DNA of 64,000 nt from an uncultured Lachnospiraceae bacterium (GCA_947164865.1 CAMUYA010000014.1:1-64000); one strand, 5' to 3'; shown: positions 39,184-49,943, counted from the stretch's first letter. A program made the numbers and translations. Notes: generated by a model from the letters alone, not told the origin.

Positions 39184-40971
39184 ATGCGTAAGAAGTCTGA
39201 CAGTCTTGTATTTAAAATTGCTGTGATTTTTTTGATCTTTACTTTGCTGACAATGGGGTTTAGTACATTCAGCACATATTATAACCAGGTAAAGATATAT
39301 AAAGCACAATGCGAGGAAACCATTCGAAGCATCGGTGAATATCTTGCGCTTCTCATAGAAAGCCGTGGTAATGATTTCATGATCTATCAGGAATACTACA
39401 TGAATCATTTTGAGGAAGTGGATATTCCCTATGACTTTGATGAATACCTGACGGCTAAAGAAGCTTTTGATAAAGAATTTTCAGTGACATATCCGGGAAA
39501 AACTTTAGGAGTGGATGTGGAATTCAAGGATATGCCGGATGATCTTCAGAAGTTATGGTTCATATATACTCATGAGTATTGGCTCCTTACTTTTGAAGAC
39601 GCCCGGGAAGCTTTTGATATTCCTTACAGCTATTACCTTTACATTAAAGAAGATATCTTCAATGTTGTTTATCTGATAGACGGAGAAAGAACAGCCAAAG
39701 AGATTAACGGTGAGAACTATTTATATCTTGGCGATGAGTATTATAATGATCCCAATGTGTATGATTTTGAGTGGGACACCTGGTTTACCGGGAAAGCTCT
39801 GGAAGGATACCAGTTGTGGAACAATGCATGGGGCCATACCTATGCTTATTACACTCCGCTGTATATAAACGGACATAAGCTTGGGCTGATAGGTACCGAG
39901 ATAGACGTAGACAAAGTAAACAGAGTGATAGTAGCCAATACCATTAAACACTGCATAGGGCTTGCGGGGGTACTTATCGTCTGTGAAGCGATCCTTTTGT
40001 GGGTGCTTAACAAGCTTTATTTCTCCAAGCTTAGAATACTTGAAAACAGGGTGGAGGCTTTCAGTAGGTCTAAGGATATCAAGATAGCCGAAGAGATAAA
40101 AGACAAAGTGAGGGGACATAATGAGATCGCCTCTCTTGCGAGCAAGACTTCCGATATGATGACGGAACTTGACGAGCATGTGCGGAACATACAGGATATC
40201 TCGTCGGAGAACGCCAGGATAAGCACCGAGATAGGTATCGCTTCAAAGCTTCAGAAAGACATGCTCCCTAAAGTATTTCCGAACAGAAAAGAGATAGATC
40301 TTTATGCTACCATGACTCCGGCAAAGGAGATCGGAGGAGATTTCTACGATTTCTTCTTTATCGATGATGATCATCTCGCGCTTGTAATAGCTGATGTATC
40401 CGGAAAAGGCGTACCTGCCGCCATGTTCATGATAAAGTCGCTTACATCGTTGCGGCTTCACGCGATACCAAGCGTTAAACCGGGAAGGATCCTTGCAGGG
40501 GTAAACAAAGATCTGTCGGAAAACAATGAGCTCAATCTGTTTGTAACCCTATGGCTCGGGATCCTTAATATTAAGACCGGAGAACTGACCATGTCCAATG
40601 CCGGACATGAATACCCGATGTATAAAAAAGCCGGAGGAAGCTTTGAACAGATCAGAAATGAACATGATCCGGTAGTGGGTATCCTCCCTGGAATGGCCTT
40701 TACCAATAACAGTATAACACTTGATCCCGGCGATACTATTTTCCTTTATACCGACGGTGTACCCGATACCAAGAATTACGAATCCACAAGATTCGGCGTA
40801 TCGGGGATGACGGATGCACTCGATTCATCGGATGCTGATACGCCAAAGGATTATGTGGAATTTGTGCTTAAAAAAGCGAATGAGTTTATGGACGGAGCGG
40901 ATCAGTTTGACGATATTACCATGCTGTGTGTAAAATATAACGGAAATACCGGTAACACAACAGAGCAATAA
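39184..40971 (+). CDS. Membrane PP2C/SpoIIE-type serine phosphatase with extracytoplasmic sensor
   Basis: Two TM segments flanking a periplasmic-type domain; SKLQKDMLPKVFP, EIGGDFYDFFFIDDDHLALVIADVSGKGVPAAMFM. Confidence 0.9.
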   Translation: MRKKSDSLVFKIAVIFLIFTLLTMGFSTFSTYYNQVKIYKAQCEETIRSIGEYLALLIESRGNDFMIYQEYYMNHFEEVDIPYDFDEYLTAKEAFDKEFSVTYPGKTLGVDVEFKDMPDDLQKLWFIYTHEYWLLTFEDAREAFDIPYSYYLYIKEDIFNVVYLIDGERTAKEINGENYLYLGDEYYNDPNVYDFEWDTWFTGKALEGYQLWNNAWGHTYAYYTPLYINGHKLGLIGTEIDVDKVNRVIVANTIKHCIGLAGVLIVCEAILLWVLNKLYFSKLRILENRVEAFSRSKDIKIAEEIKDKVRGHNEIASLASKTSDMMTELDEHVRNIQDISSENARISTEIGIASKLQKDMLPKVFPNRKEIDLYATMTPAKEIGGDFYDFFFIDDDHLALVIADVSGKGVPAAMFMIKSLTSLRLHAIPSVKPGRILAGVNKDLSENNELNLFVTLWLGILNIKTGELTMSNAGHEYPMYKKAGGSFEQIRNEHDPVVGILPGMAFTNNSITLDPGDTIFLYTDGVPDTKNYESTRFGVSGMTDALDSSDADTPKDYVEFVLKKANEFMDGADQFDDITMLCVKYNGNTGNTTEQ

Positions 40972-41010
40972 ACATAATTACAAATATAATGATAGAGAGG
41001 TTTTTTAAAA

Positions 41011-42234
41011 ATGCAGATTTTTGAAGAATTACAGGCCAGAGGTCTTATAGCCCAGACCACAAATGAAGAAGAGATCAGAAAGCTTATCAACAACGGAGAA
41101 GCTACATTTTATATCGGATTTGACTGTACAGCCGATTCACTTACCGCAGGTCATTTTATGGCGCTTACTCTTATGAAAAGGCTGCAGATGGCAGGGAATA
41201 AGCCCATAGCACTTATCGGCGGCGGAACTACCATGATCGGAGACCCTTCAGGCAGGACCGATATGAGAAAGATGCTTACAAGAGAAGATATCGATCATAA
41301 TGCAGAGTGTTTCAAGCGCCAGATGGAGAGATTTATCGACTTTTCCGACGGAAAAGCACTGATGGTAAACAATGCTGACTGGCTTATGAATCTTAATTAC
41401 ATAGAACTGCTGCGCGAGGTCGGAGCATGCTTTTCGGTTAACAATATGCTTCGTGCGGAGTGCTACAAGCAGCGTATGGAAAAGGGTCTTTCATTCCTTG
41501 AGTTTAACTACATGATCATGCAGTCCTACGATTTTTACTACATGTTCCAGAAATACAACTGCAATCTTGAATTCGGCGGTGATGATCAGTGGAGCAATAT
41601 GCTTGGCGGTACAGAGCTTATAAGACGTAAGCTTGGCAAGGATGCACATGCAATGACCATTACACTTCTTACCGATTCTCAGGGTAAGAAAATGGGTAAA
41701 ACTGCCGGTAATGCAGTATGGCTTGATGCAAATAAGACCACTCCTTACGAGTTCTTCCAGTACTGGAGAAACGTATCTGACGCCGATGTGCTTAAATGCA
41801 TAAGGATGCTCACTTTCCTTCCCATTGAACAGATCGAAGAGATGAGTAAGTGGGAGGGTAGCCAGCTTAATGAGGCTAAGACGATACTTGCCAGAGAACT
41901 CACCACTCTTGTACACGGTGAGGAGGAGGCCAAAAAGGCCGAGGCGGGTGCCCAGGCACTGTTTGGAGGCGCCGGAGCCCTTGAGGACGTACCTTCCGTT
42001 TCACTTAAGGATGAAGATTTCAGAGACGGAAAGGTTGATATTATGCAGGTACTTGTTTCAAGCGGACTCTGCCCTTCAAGAAACGATGCAAGACGTGCGG
42101 TTGAACAAGGCGGTGTGACTGTTAACGACGAGAAGGTAACAGATGTTAAGACTCTTTATGACAAGGATGCATTCTCAGGGGACGGAATGCTTGTAAAACG
42201 CGGCAAAAAGAGTTATAAGAAGGTTGTATACTAA
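41011..42234 (+). CDS. tyrS: Tyrosyl-tRNA synthetase
   Basis: YIGFDCTADSLTAGHFMAL; QGKKMGKTAGNAVWLD (KMSKS variant); C-terminal S4. Confidence 0.96.
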   Translation: MQIFEELQARGLIAQTTNEEEIRKLINNGEATFYIGFDCTADSLTAGHFMALTLMKRLQMAGNKPIALIGGGTTMIGDPSGRTDMRKMLTREDIDHNAECFKRQMERFIDFSDGKALMVNNADWLMNLNYIELLREVGACFSVNNMLRAECYKQRMEKGLSFLEFNYMIMQSYDFYYMFQKYNCNLEFGGDDQWSNMLGGTELIRRKLGKDAHAMTITLLTDSQGKKMGKTAGNAVWLDANKTTPYEFFQYWRNVSDADVLKCIRMLTFLPIEQIEEMSKWEGSQLNEAKTILARELTTLVHGEEEAKKAEAGAQALFGGAGALEDVPSVSLKDEDFRDGKVDIMQVLVSSGLCPSRNDARRAVEQGGVTVNDEKVTDVKTLYDKDAFSGDGMLVKRGKKSYKKVVY

Positions 42235-42254
42235 TAGATTTCAAGGAGAATCGT

Positions 42255-43082
42255 ATGGCAGAAAACATTGTATTGGAAAAGCTTGACAGAGTATTCGAGG
42301 CAGCCAGGGCAAAGACGGATTTTGAACCGAGAGTAGGCCTTGTGCTTGGTTCGGGTCTGGGAGATTTCGCTAAGGAGATCAATGTGGAGTATGAACTTCC
42401 CTACAGCGAGATCGACGGATTCCCGGTATCTACCGTTCCGGGACATGACGGAAAGTTTATTTTCGGATATCTCGGGGGAGTGCCTGTAGTATGCATGAAA
42501 GGAAGAGTTCATTATTACGAGGGATATGATATCTCGGATGTAGTGCTTCCTATCAAGCTGATGATAAGAATGGGAATTAAAACTCTGTTTCTTACCAATG
42601 CGGCGGGCGGCCTCGGAGACGGATTTTCCGCCGGCGATCTGATGCTGATCACCGACCATATATCTGTATTTGTACCCAATCCTCTGATAGGCCCCAACGA
42701 TGATTCGGCGGGCCCGAGATTTCCCGATATGTCTGAAGTATATGATAAGGGAATAAGGGATAAGATACTTAAGATATCCTATGAGAATGATATTCCGCTT
42801 GAGAGCGGTGTTTACTGTCAGCTTACGGGACCTTCCTATGAGACGCCGGCTGAGATAAGAATGCTTAAGGCAATGGGGGTAAGCGCTGTCGGTATGAGCA
42901 CCGTAGTCGAAGCTATTGTAGCAAAACATTACGCGGTTAAGGTATGCGGCATTTCCTGCATCTGCAATCTTGCGGCCGGAATATCCAAGAATCCTCTTTC
43001 ACATGAAGAAGTCCAGGCTGCAGCCGATGAAGCCGCTCCCAAGTTTACAAGGCTTGTTTCCGAAGTGATCAAAACAATGTAA
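42255..43082 (+). CDS. punA: Purine nucleoside phosphorylase
   Basis: VGLVLGSGLGDFA; GRVHYYEGYD; FLTNAAGGL. Confidence 0.93.
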   Translation: MAENIVLEKLDRVFEAARAKTDFEPRVGLVLGSGLGDFAKEINVEYELPYSEIDGFPVSTVPGHDGKFIFGYLGGVPVVCMKGRVHYYEGYDISDVVLPIKLMIRMGIKTLFLTNAAGGLGDGFSAGDLMLITDHISVFVPNPLIGPNDDSAGPRFPDMSEVYDKGIRDKILKISYENDIPLESGVYCQLTGPSYETPAEIRMLKAMGVSAVGMSTVVEAIVAKHYAVKVCGISCICNLAAGISKNPLSHEEVQAAADEAAPKFTRLVSEVIKTM

Positions 43083-43092
43083 GAGGTTCAGA

Positions 43093-43521
43093 TTGAATAA
43101 TCTTGATAATGATATTAAAGTAAAACTTGTTAAAGAGGCTCTTTCGTCGTCGGAAAGAGCCTATTCTCCATATTCGAATTATTGTGTAGGGGCTGCACTT
43201 CTTTCAGCCTCCGGCAGGATTTATACCGGATGCAATATAGAGAATTCTTCTTACGGAGCAACCAACTGCGCTGAGAGAACAGCTATATTCAAGGCTGTGA
43301 GTGAAGGAGAGAAGGACTTTACGGCCATTGCGATCGCCGGTCACAAACGAGGTGAAAAGCCTGTAGAATATGCTTTCCCCTGCGGTATCTGCAGACAGGT
43401 CATGGCTGAATTCTGTAAAAAAGACTTCATTGTAATCGTAGCCGTATCTGATGAGGATTTCAAAGAGTTCACTCTTGATGAGCTTCTTCCCGAGAGCTTC
43501 GGTTCCGATTGTATTGTATGA
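43093..43521 (+). CDS. cdd: Cytidine deaminase
   Basis: YSPYSNYCVGAAL; NCAERTAIFKAV; PCGICRQVM; TTG start. Confidence 0.95.
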   Translation: MNNLDNDIKVKLVKEALSSSERAYSPYSNYCVGAALLSASGRIYTGCNIENSSYGATNCAERTAIFKAVSEGEKDFTAIAIAGHKRGEKPVEYAFPCGICRQVMAEFCKKDFIVIVAVSDEDFKEFTLDELLPESFGSDCIV

Positions 43522-43557
43522 GATTATTGATAATTGCTTTTCTTTGGAGCATCTGAG

Positions 43558-45246
43558 ATGAAATATATCTTATTATCCGTTATACCGGTTTTGTTTGCGG
43601 CGCTTTATATCCGGGGAATCATCCTTGAGAGAAACAGGCGCCGCATGATTTATGATTCTTTTATCAAGGATTACGGCAAAAAAAGGAAAAAAGAATACAC
43701 CCATGGTAAAGCTCATCTTGACGGAATCCTGAAGAGAGCAAATATTAAGGATTCTGTGGATGAGATCACCTGGAGCGATCTCGATATGGATGCCGTATTT
43801 GAGCGCATCGATCACACCAGGTCCGCTGCGGGAGAGGAGTATCTCTATTACCTCCTGCATGATACGGGCAATACCTCCAATGCGAAAGAGATCGACCGAT
43901 TAGCAGACAGTATCGAAAAAGACAGCTCCGTTATGGGGGATGTTATGATGTCCCTTTTCAGGCTGGGATATGCGGGAGAAATATCTCCCTTGGATCAGCT
44001 GGAGCTTATTACAGATAAAAAGGGTCGGTTTCCCGTTATTCATCTTATAGCAGACTTTCTGTATATTCCCGCAATAGTTTTGATCTTTATAGACAATATC
44101 AGTCCGATGATAGGAGCCGGACTTGTTTTTGCGCTTCTTATTTTCAACATAATTTCATATTTCAGGATGAGAAGCGATATGGAAGATCTTTTATACACCC
44201 TGGGATTTGTTATAAGGCTTTCCTCCGAAGCAATCTGCTTAAACAATCGCTCATTTGATTTCTTAAAAGATGAAAACAGGAGAATTGAGGAATTAACGCC
44301 CTTTTTAAGATCTGTAAAATCCAAAGGAAAATATCTTTCCATATCGGGAAGAAGTGCAGGATCCTCGGGAAGTCCGGTGGATGTCTTATTGAATTATCTC
44401 AATATGATATTTCATATCGATCTGATACAGTATCAGCTCCTTATCGGTAAAATGAGCGGCAGAAAAGAAGACATAAAGTGGCTGTATTATCTTTTCGGCA
44501 AATTAGATGCCGCTATCAGTGTGGGTGATTTCAGAAAGTCCCTTGATTTTTATTGCAAGCCCTGTTTTAAGGTGTTTAACGCTTCCGAAAGGTCAAGCAT
44601 AGGCTTAACTGTAAGGGAAGGCTATCATCCGCTGATCGAGAAGCATGTGGACAATTCCATAGATACATATAAAGGTATACTTCTTACAGGGTCCAACGCT
44701 TCGGGTAAATCGACATTTTTAAGGATGATAGCCGTAAATGCTATCCTGGCTCAGACTATTTATACCGCCTGTGCCAAAGAATATTCGGCACCGGTTTACG
44801 TGATATATTCTTCAATTGCTTTAAAAGACAACCTTCTCGGCGGAGAGAGTTATTTTATAGTTGAAATAAGATCTCTTAAAAGGATAATCGATGCTCTTGA
44901 TCCCGATAAGCCGCTTTTATGCTTTGTGGATGAAGTGCTGAGGGGGACGAATACAGTTGAGAGGATCAGCGCATCGGGTGTGATCCTTGAATACCTTTCG
45001 GGGAAAAATGCATTATGCTTTGCCGCCACCCATGACGGAGAGCTTGCGGATAAAATGGATGGAATGTTTGAAAATTACCATTTCAGCGAGACCGTTTCGG
45101 AGGAGAGTGTGAAATTTGATTATCTCTTAAAGCCGGGCAAAGCCCAGACGCGAAACGCGATCAAGCTTCTAAAGGTTTTCGGATATCCGGAATGCATTAC
45201 CGAGGAAGCATCGATAGAGGCAGTTAAACTTGACTCAAAAGGATAA
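43558..45246 (+). CDS. Membrane-anchored MutS-family ATPase (lacks mismatch-recognition domain)
   Basis: N-terminal TM; GILLTGSNASGKSTFLRMIAVNAILAQ; LLCFVDEVLRGTNTVERISAS. Alternative start 43534. Confidence 0.85.
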   Translation: MKYILLSVIPVLFAALYIRGIILERNRRRMIYDSFIKDYGKKRKKEYTHGKAHLDGILKRANIKDSVDEITWSDLDMDAVFERIDHTRSAAGEEYLYYLLHDTGNTSNAKEIDRLADSIEKDSSVMGDVMMSLFRLGYAGEISPLDQLELITDKKGRFPVIHLIADFLYIPAIVLIFIDNISPMIGAGLVFALLIFNIISYFRMRSDMEDLLYTLGFVIRLSSEAICLNNRSFDFLKDENRRIEELTPFLRSVKSKGKYLSISGRSAGSSGSPVDVLLNYLNMIFHIDLIQYQLLIGKMSGRKEDIKWLYYLFGKLDAAISVGDFRKSLDFYCKPCFKVFNASERSSIGLTVREGYHPLIEKHVDNSIDTYKGILLTGSNASGKSTFLRMIAVNAILAQTIYTACAKEYSAPVYVIYSSIALKDNLLGGESYFIVEIRSLKRIIDALDPDKPLLCFVDEVLRGTNTVERISASGVILEYLSGKNALCFAATHDGELADKMDGMFENYHFSETVSEESVKFDYLLKPGKAQTRNAIKLLKVFGYPECITEEASIEAVKLDSKG

Positions 45247-45283
45247 AAGATATATACTGAATCTTGATGCAGGAGGAACAAAA

Positions 45284-45457
45284 ATGGTAAATTTTGGATT
45301 ATTTGTAAGTGAGTTTCTCAAATATTTTATTACGCTTCTGATCATTGTGGCTGTTGCCGCAGTAGGCTTTATAGTCGGAAGGATCATCAGAAAGAGCGTT
45401 GATAAAAAGAAAGCATCCGAAGAGTTAAATGAAAAAGGTGCAGGCGAGGATGCGTGA
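45284..45457 (+). CDS. Small single-pass membrane protein
   Basis: MVNFGLFVSEFLKYFITLLIIVAVAAVGFIVGRIIRKSVDKKKASEELNEKGAGEDA; AGGAGG RBS upstream. Confidence 0.65.
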   Translation: MVNFGLFVSEFLKYFITLLIIVAVAAVGFIVGRIIRKSVDKKKASEELNEKGAGEDA

Positions 45458-45539
45458 CCTGTGCTTTCATAAAGTGTATTTTTATTTACACCTCTCTTGC
45501 ATGCATTGAGGATTTATTCTTCAGCGTCTGCCTGGGAGG

Positions 45540-46553
45540 TTGTTTTTAATCATTCGGAGCGTTATGGCTAAACTGGTGGGACAGAAAACAAAACTAATAT
45601 ACATATTGCGGATACTCGAAAGGTTTACGGATGAAAACCATTCGATCACTACTGCACAGATAATCGATAAGCTCAAAGAACTTGAGGTATCAGCCGACCG
45701 TAAAACTCTGTATTCCGATATATCGACACTCAGGGAGCTTGGATACGATATCGAACAGGAACCTACAAGAACCGGCGGCGGATGGAGACTCATATCCCGC
45801 GATTTTGAGCTGCCGGAGCTTAAGCTGCTGGTTGATGCGATACAGTCTTCGAAATTCATTACCGGAAAGAAATCCCGTGATCTTATTAAAAAGCTTGGTT
45901 CTCTAACAAGTATATATGATGCGGCCAAATTAAACAGGCAGGTACATGTATCCGGAAGGATAAAATCCGAAAACGAATCGATTTTCTACATTGTGGACGA
46001 GATACAGAGCGCCATTCAGGAAAACCATCCCATTTTATTTACATACCTCGTATGGAATACAAGAAAAGAGCTTGTTTCAAAAGGACGCGAGAAGCGTGTT
46101 ATAAGCCCATGGGCGCTAATCTGGAAAGACGAAAACTATTATCTTGTCGGATATGATGACGAAGCTTCGCAGATAAAGCATTTTCGAGTGGATAAGATGT
46201 CAAATGTATCTATACTCCCGGATAAGAGAAAAGGCTCTAAAGAGTTTTCCAAGATAGATCTGACCACTTATTCAGATATGACATTCGGCATGATGGGTGG
46301 TGAGACGGAAGCTGTGACATTTGAGTTTCCGGAGAGACTTGTCGGCGTTGTTATCGACAGATTCGGTAAAGATATAGCCATCTCAAAATGCTCTGAGGGA
46401 AGGTTCAGAGTAAGGACCAATGTGGTGGTGAGCGGACAACTGTATGGCTGGCTGTGCGGTCTCGGCCCGGAATGCAGCATACATGCTCCCGATAATGTGA
46501 GAGATGATTATATCAAATGGCTCAGATCAATAATAAAACATCAAAGTAATTAA
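45540..46553 (+). CDS. WYL-domain transcriptional regulator
   Basis: N-terminal wHTH (KTLYSDISTLRELGYDIE); WALIWKDENYYLVGYDDEASQIKHFRVDKM WYL region. Start uncertain (ATG 45564 possible). Confidence 0.85.
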   Translation: MFLIIRSVMAKLVGQKTKLIYILRILERFTDENHSITTAQIIDKLKELEVSADRKTLYSDISTLRELGYDIEQEPTRTGGGWRLISRDFELPELKLLVDAIQSSKFITGKKSRDLIKKLGSLTSIYDAAKLNRQVHVSGRIKSENESIFYIVDEIQSAIQENHPILFTYLVWNTRKELVSKGREKRVISPWALIWKDENYYLVGYDDEASQIKHFRVDKMSNVSILPDKRKGSKEFSKIDLTTYSDMTFGMMGGETEAVTFEFPERLVGVVIDRFGKDIAISKCSEGRFRVRTNVVVSGQLYGWLCGLGPECSIHAPDNVRDDYIKWLRSIIKHQSN

Positions 46554-46567
46554 GAAAAGGTGTAAAA

Positions 46568-47758
46568 ATGAACATTAGATTTGCAGACAGAATGAAAGAT
46601 TATGAAGAAGGGATCTTTCAGGTACTTAACGAAAAAAAGCTTGAAAGGGAAAAAGCTGGAAAAAGAGTGTTTAACTTTTCGGTGGGAACCCCGGATTTTA
46701 AGCCACCGCAGCATATAGTGGACGCTTTTTGCGAAGCTGCCAAAATACCTGAGAACTACAAGTATTCTCTAAGGGATATTCCCGAGCTGACAAAGGCCGT
46801 GGAAGAAAGATACAGAAAAAGATACGGAGTAGAGCTTAATGATGATGAGATTATGAGTGTATACGGCTCACAGGAGGGGATAACTCATATAGCCTTTGCT
46901 ATAGTTAATCCCGGAGATGTAGTGCTTGTGCCCGATCCCGGTTATCCTATCTTTTCAATAGGACCTTCCCTTGCAGGGGCTAAAATAGTTCCCTACAGGC
47001 TTTACGAGGAGAAAGGCTATCTCCCGGATCTTAACGAGATAGCTGTGAAGCATGGAAAGAACGCACCTGCTGCAGACAGGGCGAAGGCAATAATAGTATC
47101 ATATCCATTAAATCCTGTATGTAAATGTGCTCCCGACTCCTTCTACGAAGAGCTTATAAAGTGGGCGAAGGAAAATGAGATCTTTATCATTCATGACAAT
47201 GCATATTCGGATATAGTTTACGACGGAAAGAAGGGAAGATCCATTCTTTCTTATGAAGGAGCCAAAGAGTGCTGCGTTGAGTTTTACTCTCTTTCCAAAT
47301 CCTTTAATTACACCGGAGCCAGAATGAGCTTTGTTGTGGGTAATAAGGATTTTGTGGCAGTGTTTAAGAGGTTCAGATCGCAGATAGATTACGGAATCTT
47401 TCTACCCGTTCAGTACGGTGCAATCGCTGCTCTTACAGGAGATGACAAGTGCGTGCTGGATCAGTGCAAAGAGTATGAAGAAAGAAGAAATGCACTCTGT
47501 GACGGGTTAACCAAGATAGGTTGGAATTTTGAGAGAAGCCAGGGCACAATGTTTGCATGGACAGCCATCCCCGCAAAGTACGGAGATGATGATGTGGCTT
47601 TTGTTATGGATCTTTTTGAGAAGACCGGTGTTCTTTGTACTCCGGGTAGCAGTTTCGGAGATTTAGGCAAGGGACATGTCAGATTTGCACTGGTTCTGCC
47701 GGTTGATGTGATCAATGAAGCGGTTGACATAATTTCAAACAGTGATGTGTTGAAATAA
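46568..47758 (+). CDS. Class I/II PLP-dependent aminotransferase
   Basis: SVGTPDFKPP, VPDPGYPIFS, EFYSLSKSFNYTGARMSFVVG. Confidence 0.9.
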   Translation: MNIRFADRMKDYEEGIFQVLNEKKLEREKAGKRVFNFSVGTPDFKPPQHIVDAFCEAAKIPENYKYSLRDIPELTKAVEERYRKRYGVELNDDEIMSVYGSQEGITHIAFAIVNPGDVVLVPDPGYPIFSIGPSLAGAKIVPYRLYEEKGYLPDLNEIAVKHGKNAPAADRAKAIIVSYPLNPVCKCAPDSFYEELIKWAKENEIFIIHDNAYSDIVYDGKKGRSILSYEGAKECCVEFYSLSKSFNYTGARMSFVVGNKDFVAVFKRFRSQIDYGIFLPVQYGAIAALTGDDKCVLDQCKEYEERRNALCDGLTKIGWNFERSQGTMFAWTAIPAKYGDDDVAFVMDLFEKTGVLCTPGSSFGDLGKGHVRFALVLPVDVINEAVDIISNSDVLK

Positions 47759-47788
47759 TTATGTAAACCATTATCAGAGGACGGTTTC

Positions 47789-49942
47789 ATGGAATATAGC
47801 GAAAAATACAAGCCTTCAAAGAACGTATTTGTCATTAAGAAAGACGGCAGTAAAGTGCCTTTTGATGTGCAGAAGGTTATAAATGCCGTTCAGAAAAGTG
47901 CCTTTCGCGCAATGGTTACTTTTTCCGAAGATGACAAAGAGAATATCTGCAGATATGTCATAAAAAGAGTGGATGATTCCGGCGATACCGAGATCCACAT
48001 TCCTTTGATGCATAATATTGTTGAAGGAGCGCTTGAATCAGTGCATCCCGAAGTGGCAAAGAGCTACAGGGATTACCGGAATTATAAGCAGGACTTTATC
48101 CATATGCTGGATGATGTGTACCGGAAGAGCCAGTCCATAATGTATATCGGGGACAAGGAGAATTCCAATACCGACTCGGCCCTCGTATCCACCAGAAGAA
48201 GTCTTATCTTCAACGAACTGAACCGTCAGCTCTATCAGAAATTCTTTATGACTCAGGAAGAGATACAGGCCAATAATGACGGATATATCTATATACATGA
48301 TATGTCAGCCAGGCGTGACACCATGAACTGCTGTCTTTTTGATATCGAAAATGTGCTGAGCGGCGGATTTGAGATGGGGAATGTCTGGTATAATGAGCCG
48401 AAGACATTAGATGTAGCCTTTGACGTAATGGGAGATATCATCCTGTCGGCTGCCAGTCAGCAGTACGGCGGTTTTACCATTTCCTGCGTGGATAAGATAT
48501 TAAAGCCTTACGCGGAGAAATCTTTTAACAAATATTACCTGAAATACCAGAGGCTCGGTATCGACGATGAGACAGCCGACAGAACAGCTCTCGAAGATAT
48601 AACAAAGGAGTTCGAGCAGGGATTCCAAGGTTGGGAATATAAGTTTAATACAGTGGCTTCAAGCAGAGGCGATTATCCTTTTATCACCATGACTATAGGC
48701 CTCGGACAGAGCCGTTTCGAAAAGCTTGCATCCACTATGATGCTTGAGGTCAGGAAGAATGGACAGGGTAAGAAAGGCTTTAAGAAGCCGGTACTGTTCC
48801 CCAAGATCGTCTTTCTGTATGACGAAAAGCTCCACGGAAAGGGTGGGCCGCTGGAAGATGTTTTCGAAGCCGGAGTGCAGTGTTCGGCCAAGAGCATGTA
48901 TCCCGACTGGCTCTCGTTAACGGGAGAGGGATATGTACCGTCGATCTATAAAAAGTATGGGCAGGTTATCTCCCCCATGGGCTGCAGAGCTTTTCTTTCG
49001 CCATATTTTAAAAGAGGAGGGCTTCATCCTGCGGATGAAGACGATGAACCGGTATTTCTCGGGCGGTTTAACATAGGCGTTGTATCATTGCATCTTCCGA
49101 TGATCCTGGCCAAATCAAGAAAAGAGAATAAAGATTTCTATGAAGTGCTGGATTATTATCTCGAGATGATAAGAAGAATACATCTTCGCACCTATGATTA
49201 TCTTGGAGAGATGACGGCATCCACCAATCCTCTGGCGTATTGCGAGGGAGGATTCTACGGCGGAAAGCTGGGGCTGCATGATAAGATAAAGCCTATACTT
49301 AAAGCGGCTACAGCATCTTTCGGAATAACGGCACTAAATGAACTTCAGGAGCTTTACAATGGCAGATCGCTGGTTGAAGACGGTGAGTTTGCTCTTGAAG
49401 TAATGAAGTATATCAACGAAAAGATCGCAAAATTCAAGGAGGAGGACGGTAAGCTCTACGCGATATACGGAACACCGGCCGAGAATCTTTGCGGACTTCA
49501 GGTGACGCAGTTCCGAAACATTTACGGCATAGTTGAAGGCGTTTCCGACAGGCCTTATGTGTCAAACAGTTTCCACTGTCACGTCACGGAAGATATCACA
49601 CCGATCGAAAAGCAGGATTATGAAAAAAGATTCTGGGATTATTTTAACGGCGGTAAGATCCAGTATGTCAAATACCCGATAAGCTATAATTACGAAGCTA
49701 TAAGGACACTTATAAGACGTGCTATGGATATGGGCTTTTATGAAGGTGTGAACATGTCCCTTGCATATTGCGACGACTGTGGGCATGAAGAGCTTGAGAT
49801 GGACGTATGTCCTAAATGCGGAAGCAGAAATCTTACCAAGATAGACAGGATGAACGGTTATTTATCCTATTCCCGTGTGCATGGCGATACAAGACTTAAC
49901 GCCGCTAAAATGGCGGAGATAGCTGAACGGAAATCGATGTAG
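47789..49942 (+). CDS. nrdD: Anaerobic ribonucleoside-triphosphate reductase
   Basis: ATP-cone N-terminus; CDDCGHEELEMDVCPKCGSRNLTKIDRMNGYLSY zinc site and glycyl-radical region. Confidence 0.94.
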   Translation: MEYSEKYKPSKNVFVIKKDGSKVPFDVQKVINAVQKSAFRAMVTFSEDDKENICRYVIKRVDDSGDTEIHIPLMHNIVEGALESVHPEVAKSYRDYRNYKQDFIHMLDDVYRKSQSIMYIGDKENSNTDSALVSTRRSLIFNELNRQLYQKFFMTQEEIQANNDGYIYIHDMSARRDTMNCCLFDIENVLSGGFEMGNVWYNEPKTLDVAFDVMGDIILSAASQQYGGFTISCVDKILKPYAEKSFNKYYLKYQRLGIDDETADRTALEDITKEFEQGFQGWEYKFNTVASSRGDYPFITMTIGLGQSRFEKLASTMMLEVRKNGQGKKGFKKPVLFPKIVFLYDEKLHGKGGPLEDVFEAGVQCSAKSMYPDWLSLTGEGYVPSIYKKYGQVISPMGCRAFLSPYFKRGGLHPADEDDEPVFLGRFNIGVVSLHLPMILAKSRKENKDFYEVLDYYLEMIRRIHLRTYDYLGEMTASTNPLAYCEGGFYGGKLGLHDKIKPILKAATASFGITALNELQELYNGRSLVEDGEFALEVMKYINEKIAKFKEEDGKLYAIYGTPAENLCGLQVTQFRNIYGIVEGVSDRPYVSNSFHCHVTEDITPIEKQDYEKRFWDYFNGGKIQYVKYPISYNYEAIRTLIRRAMDMGFYEGVNMSLAYCDDCGHEELEMDVCPKCGSRNLTKIDRMNGYLSYSRVHGDTRLNAAKMAEIAERKSM

Positions 49943-49943
49943 T

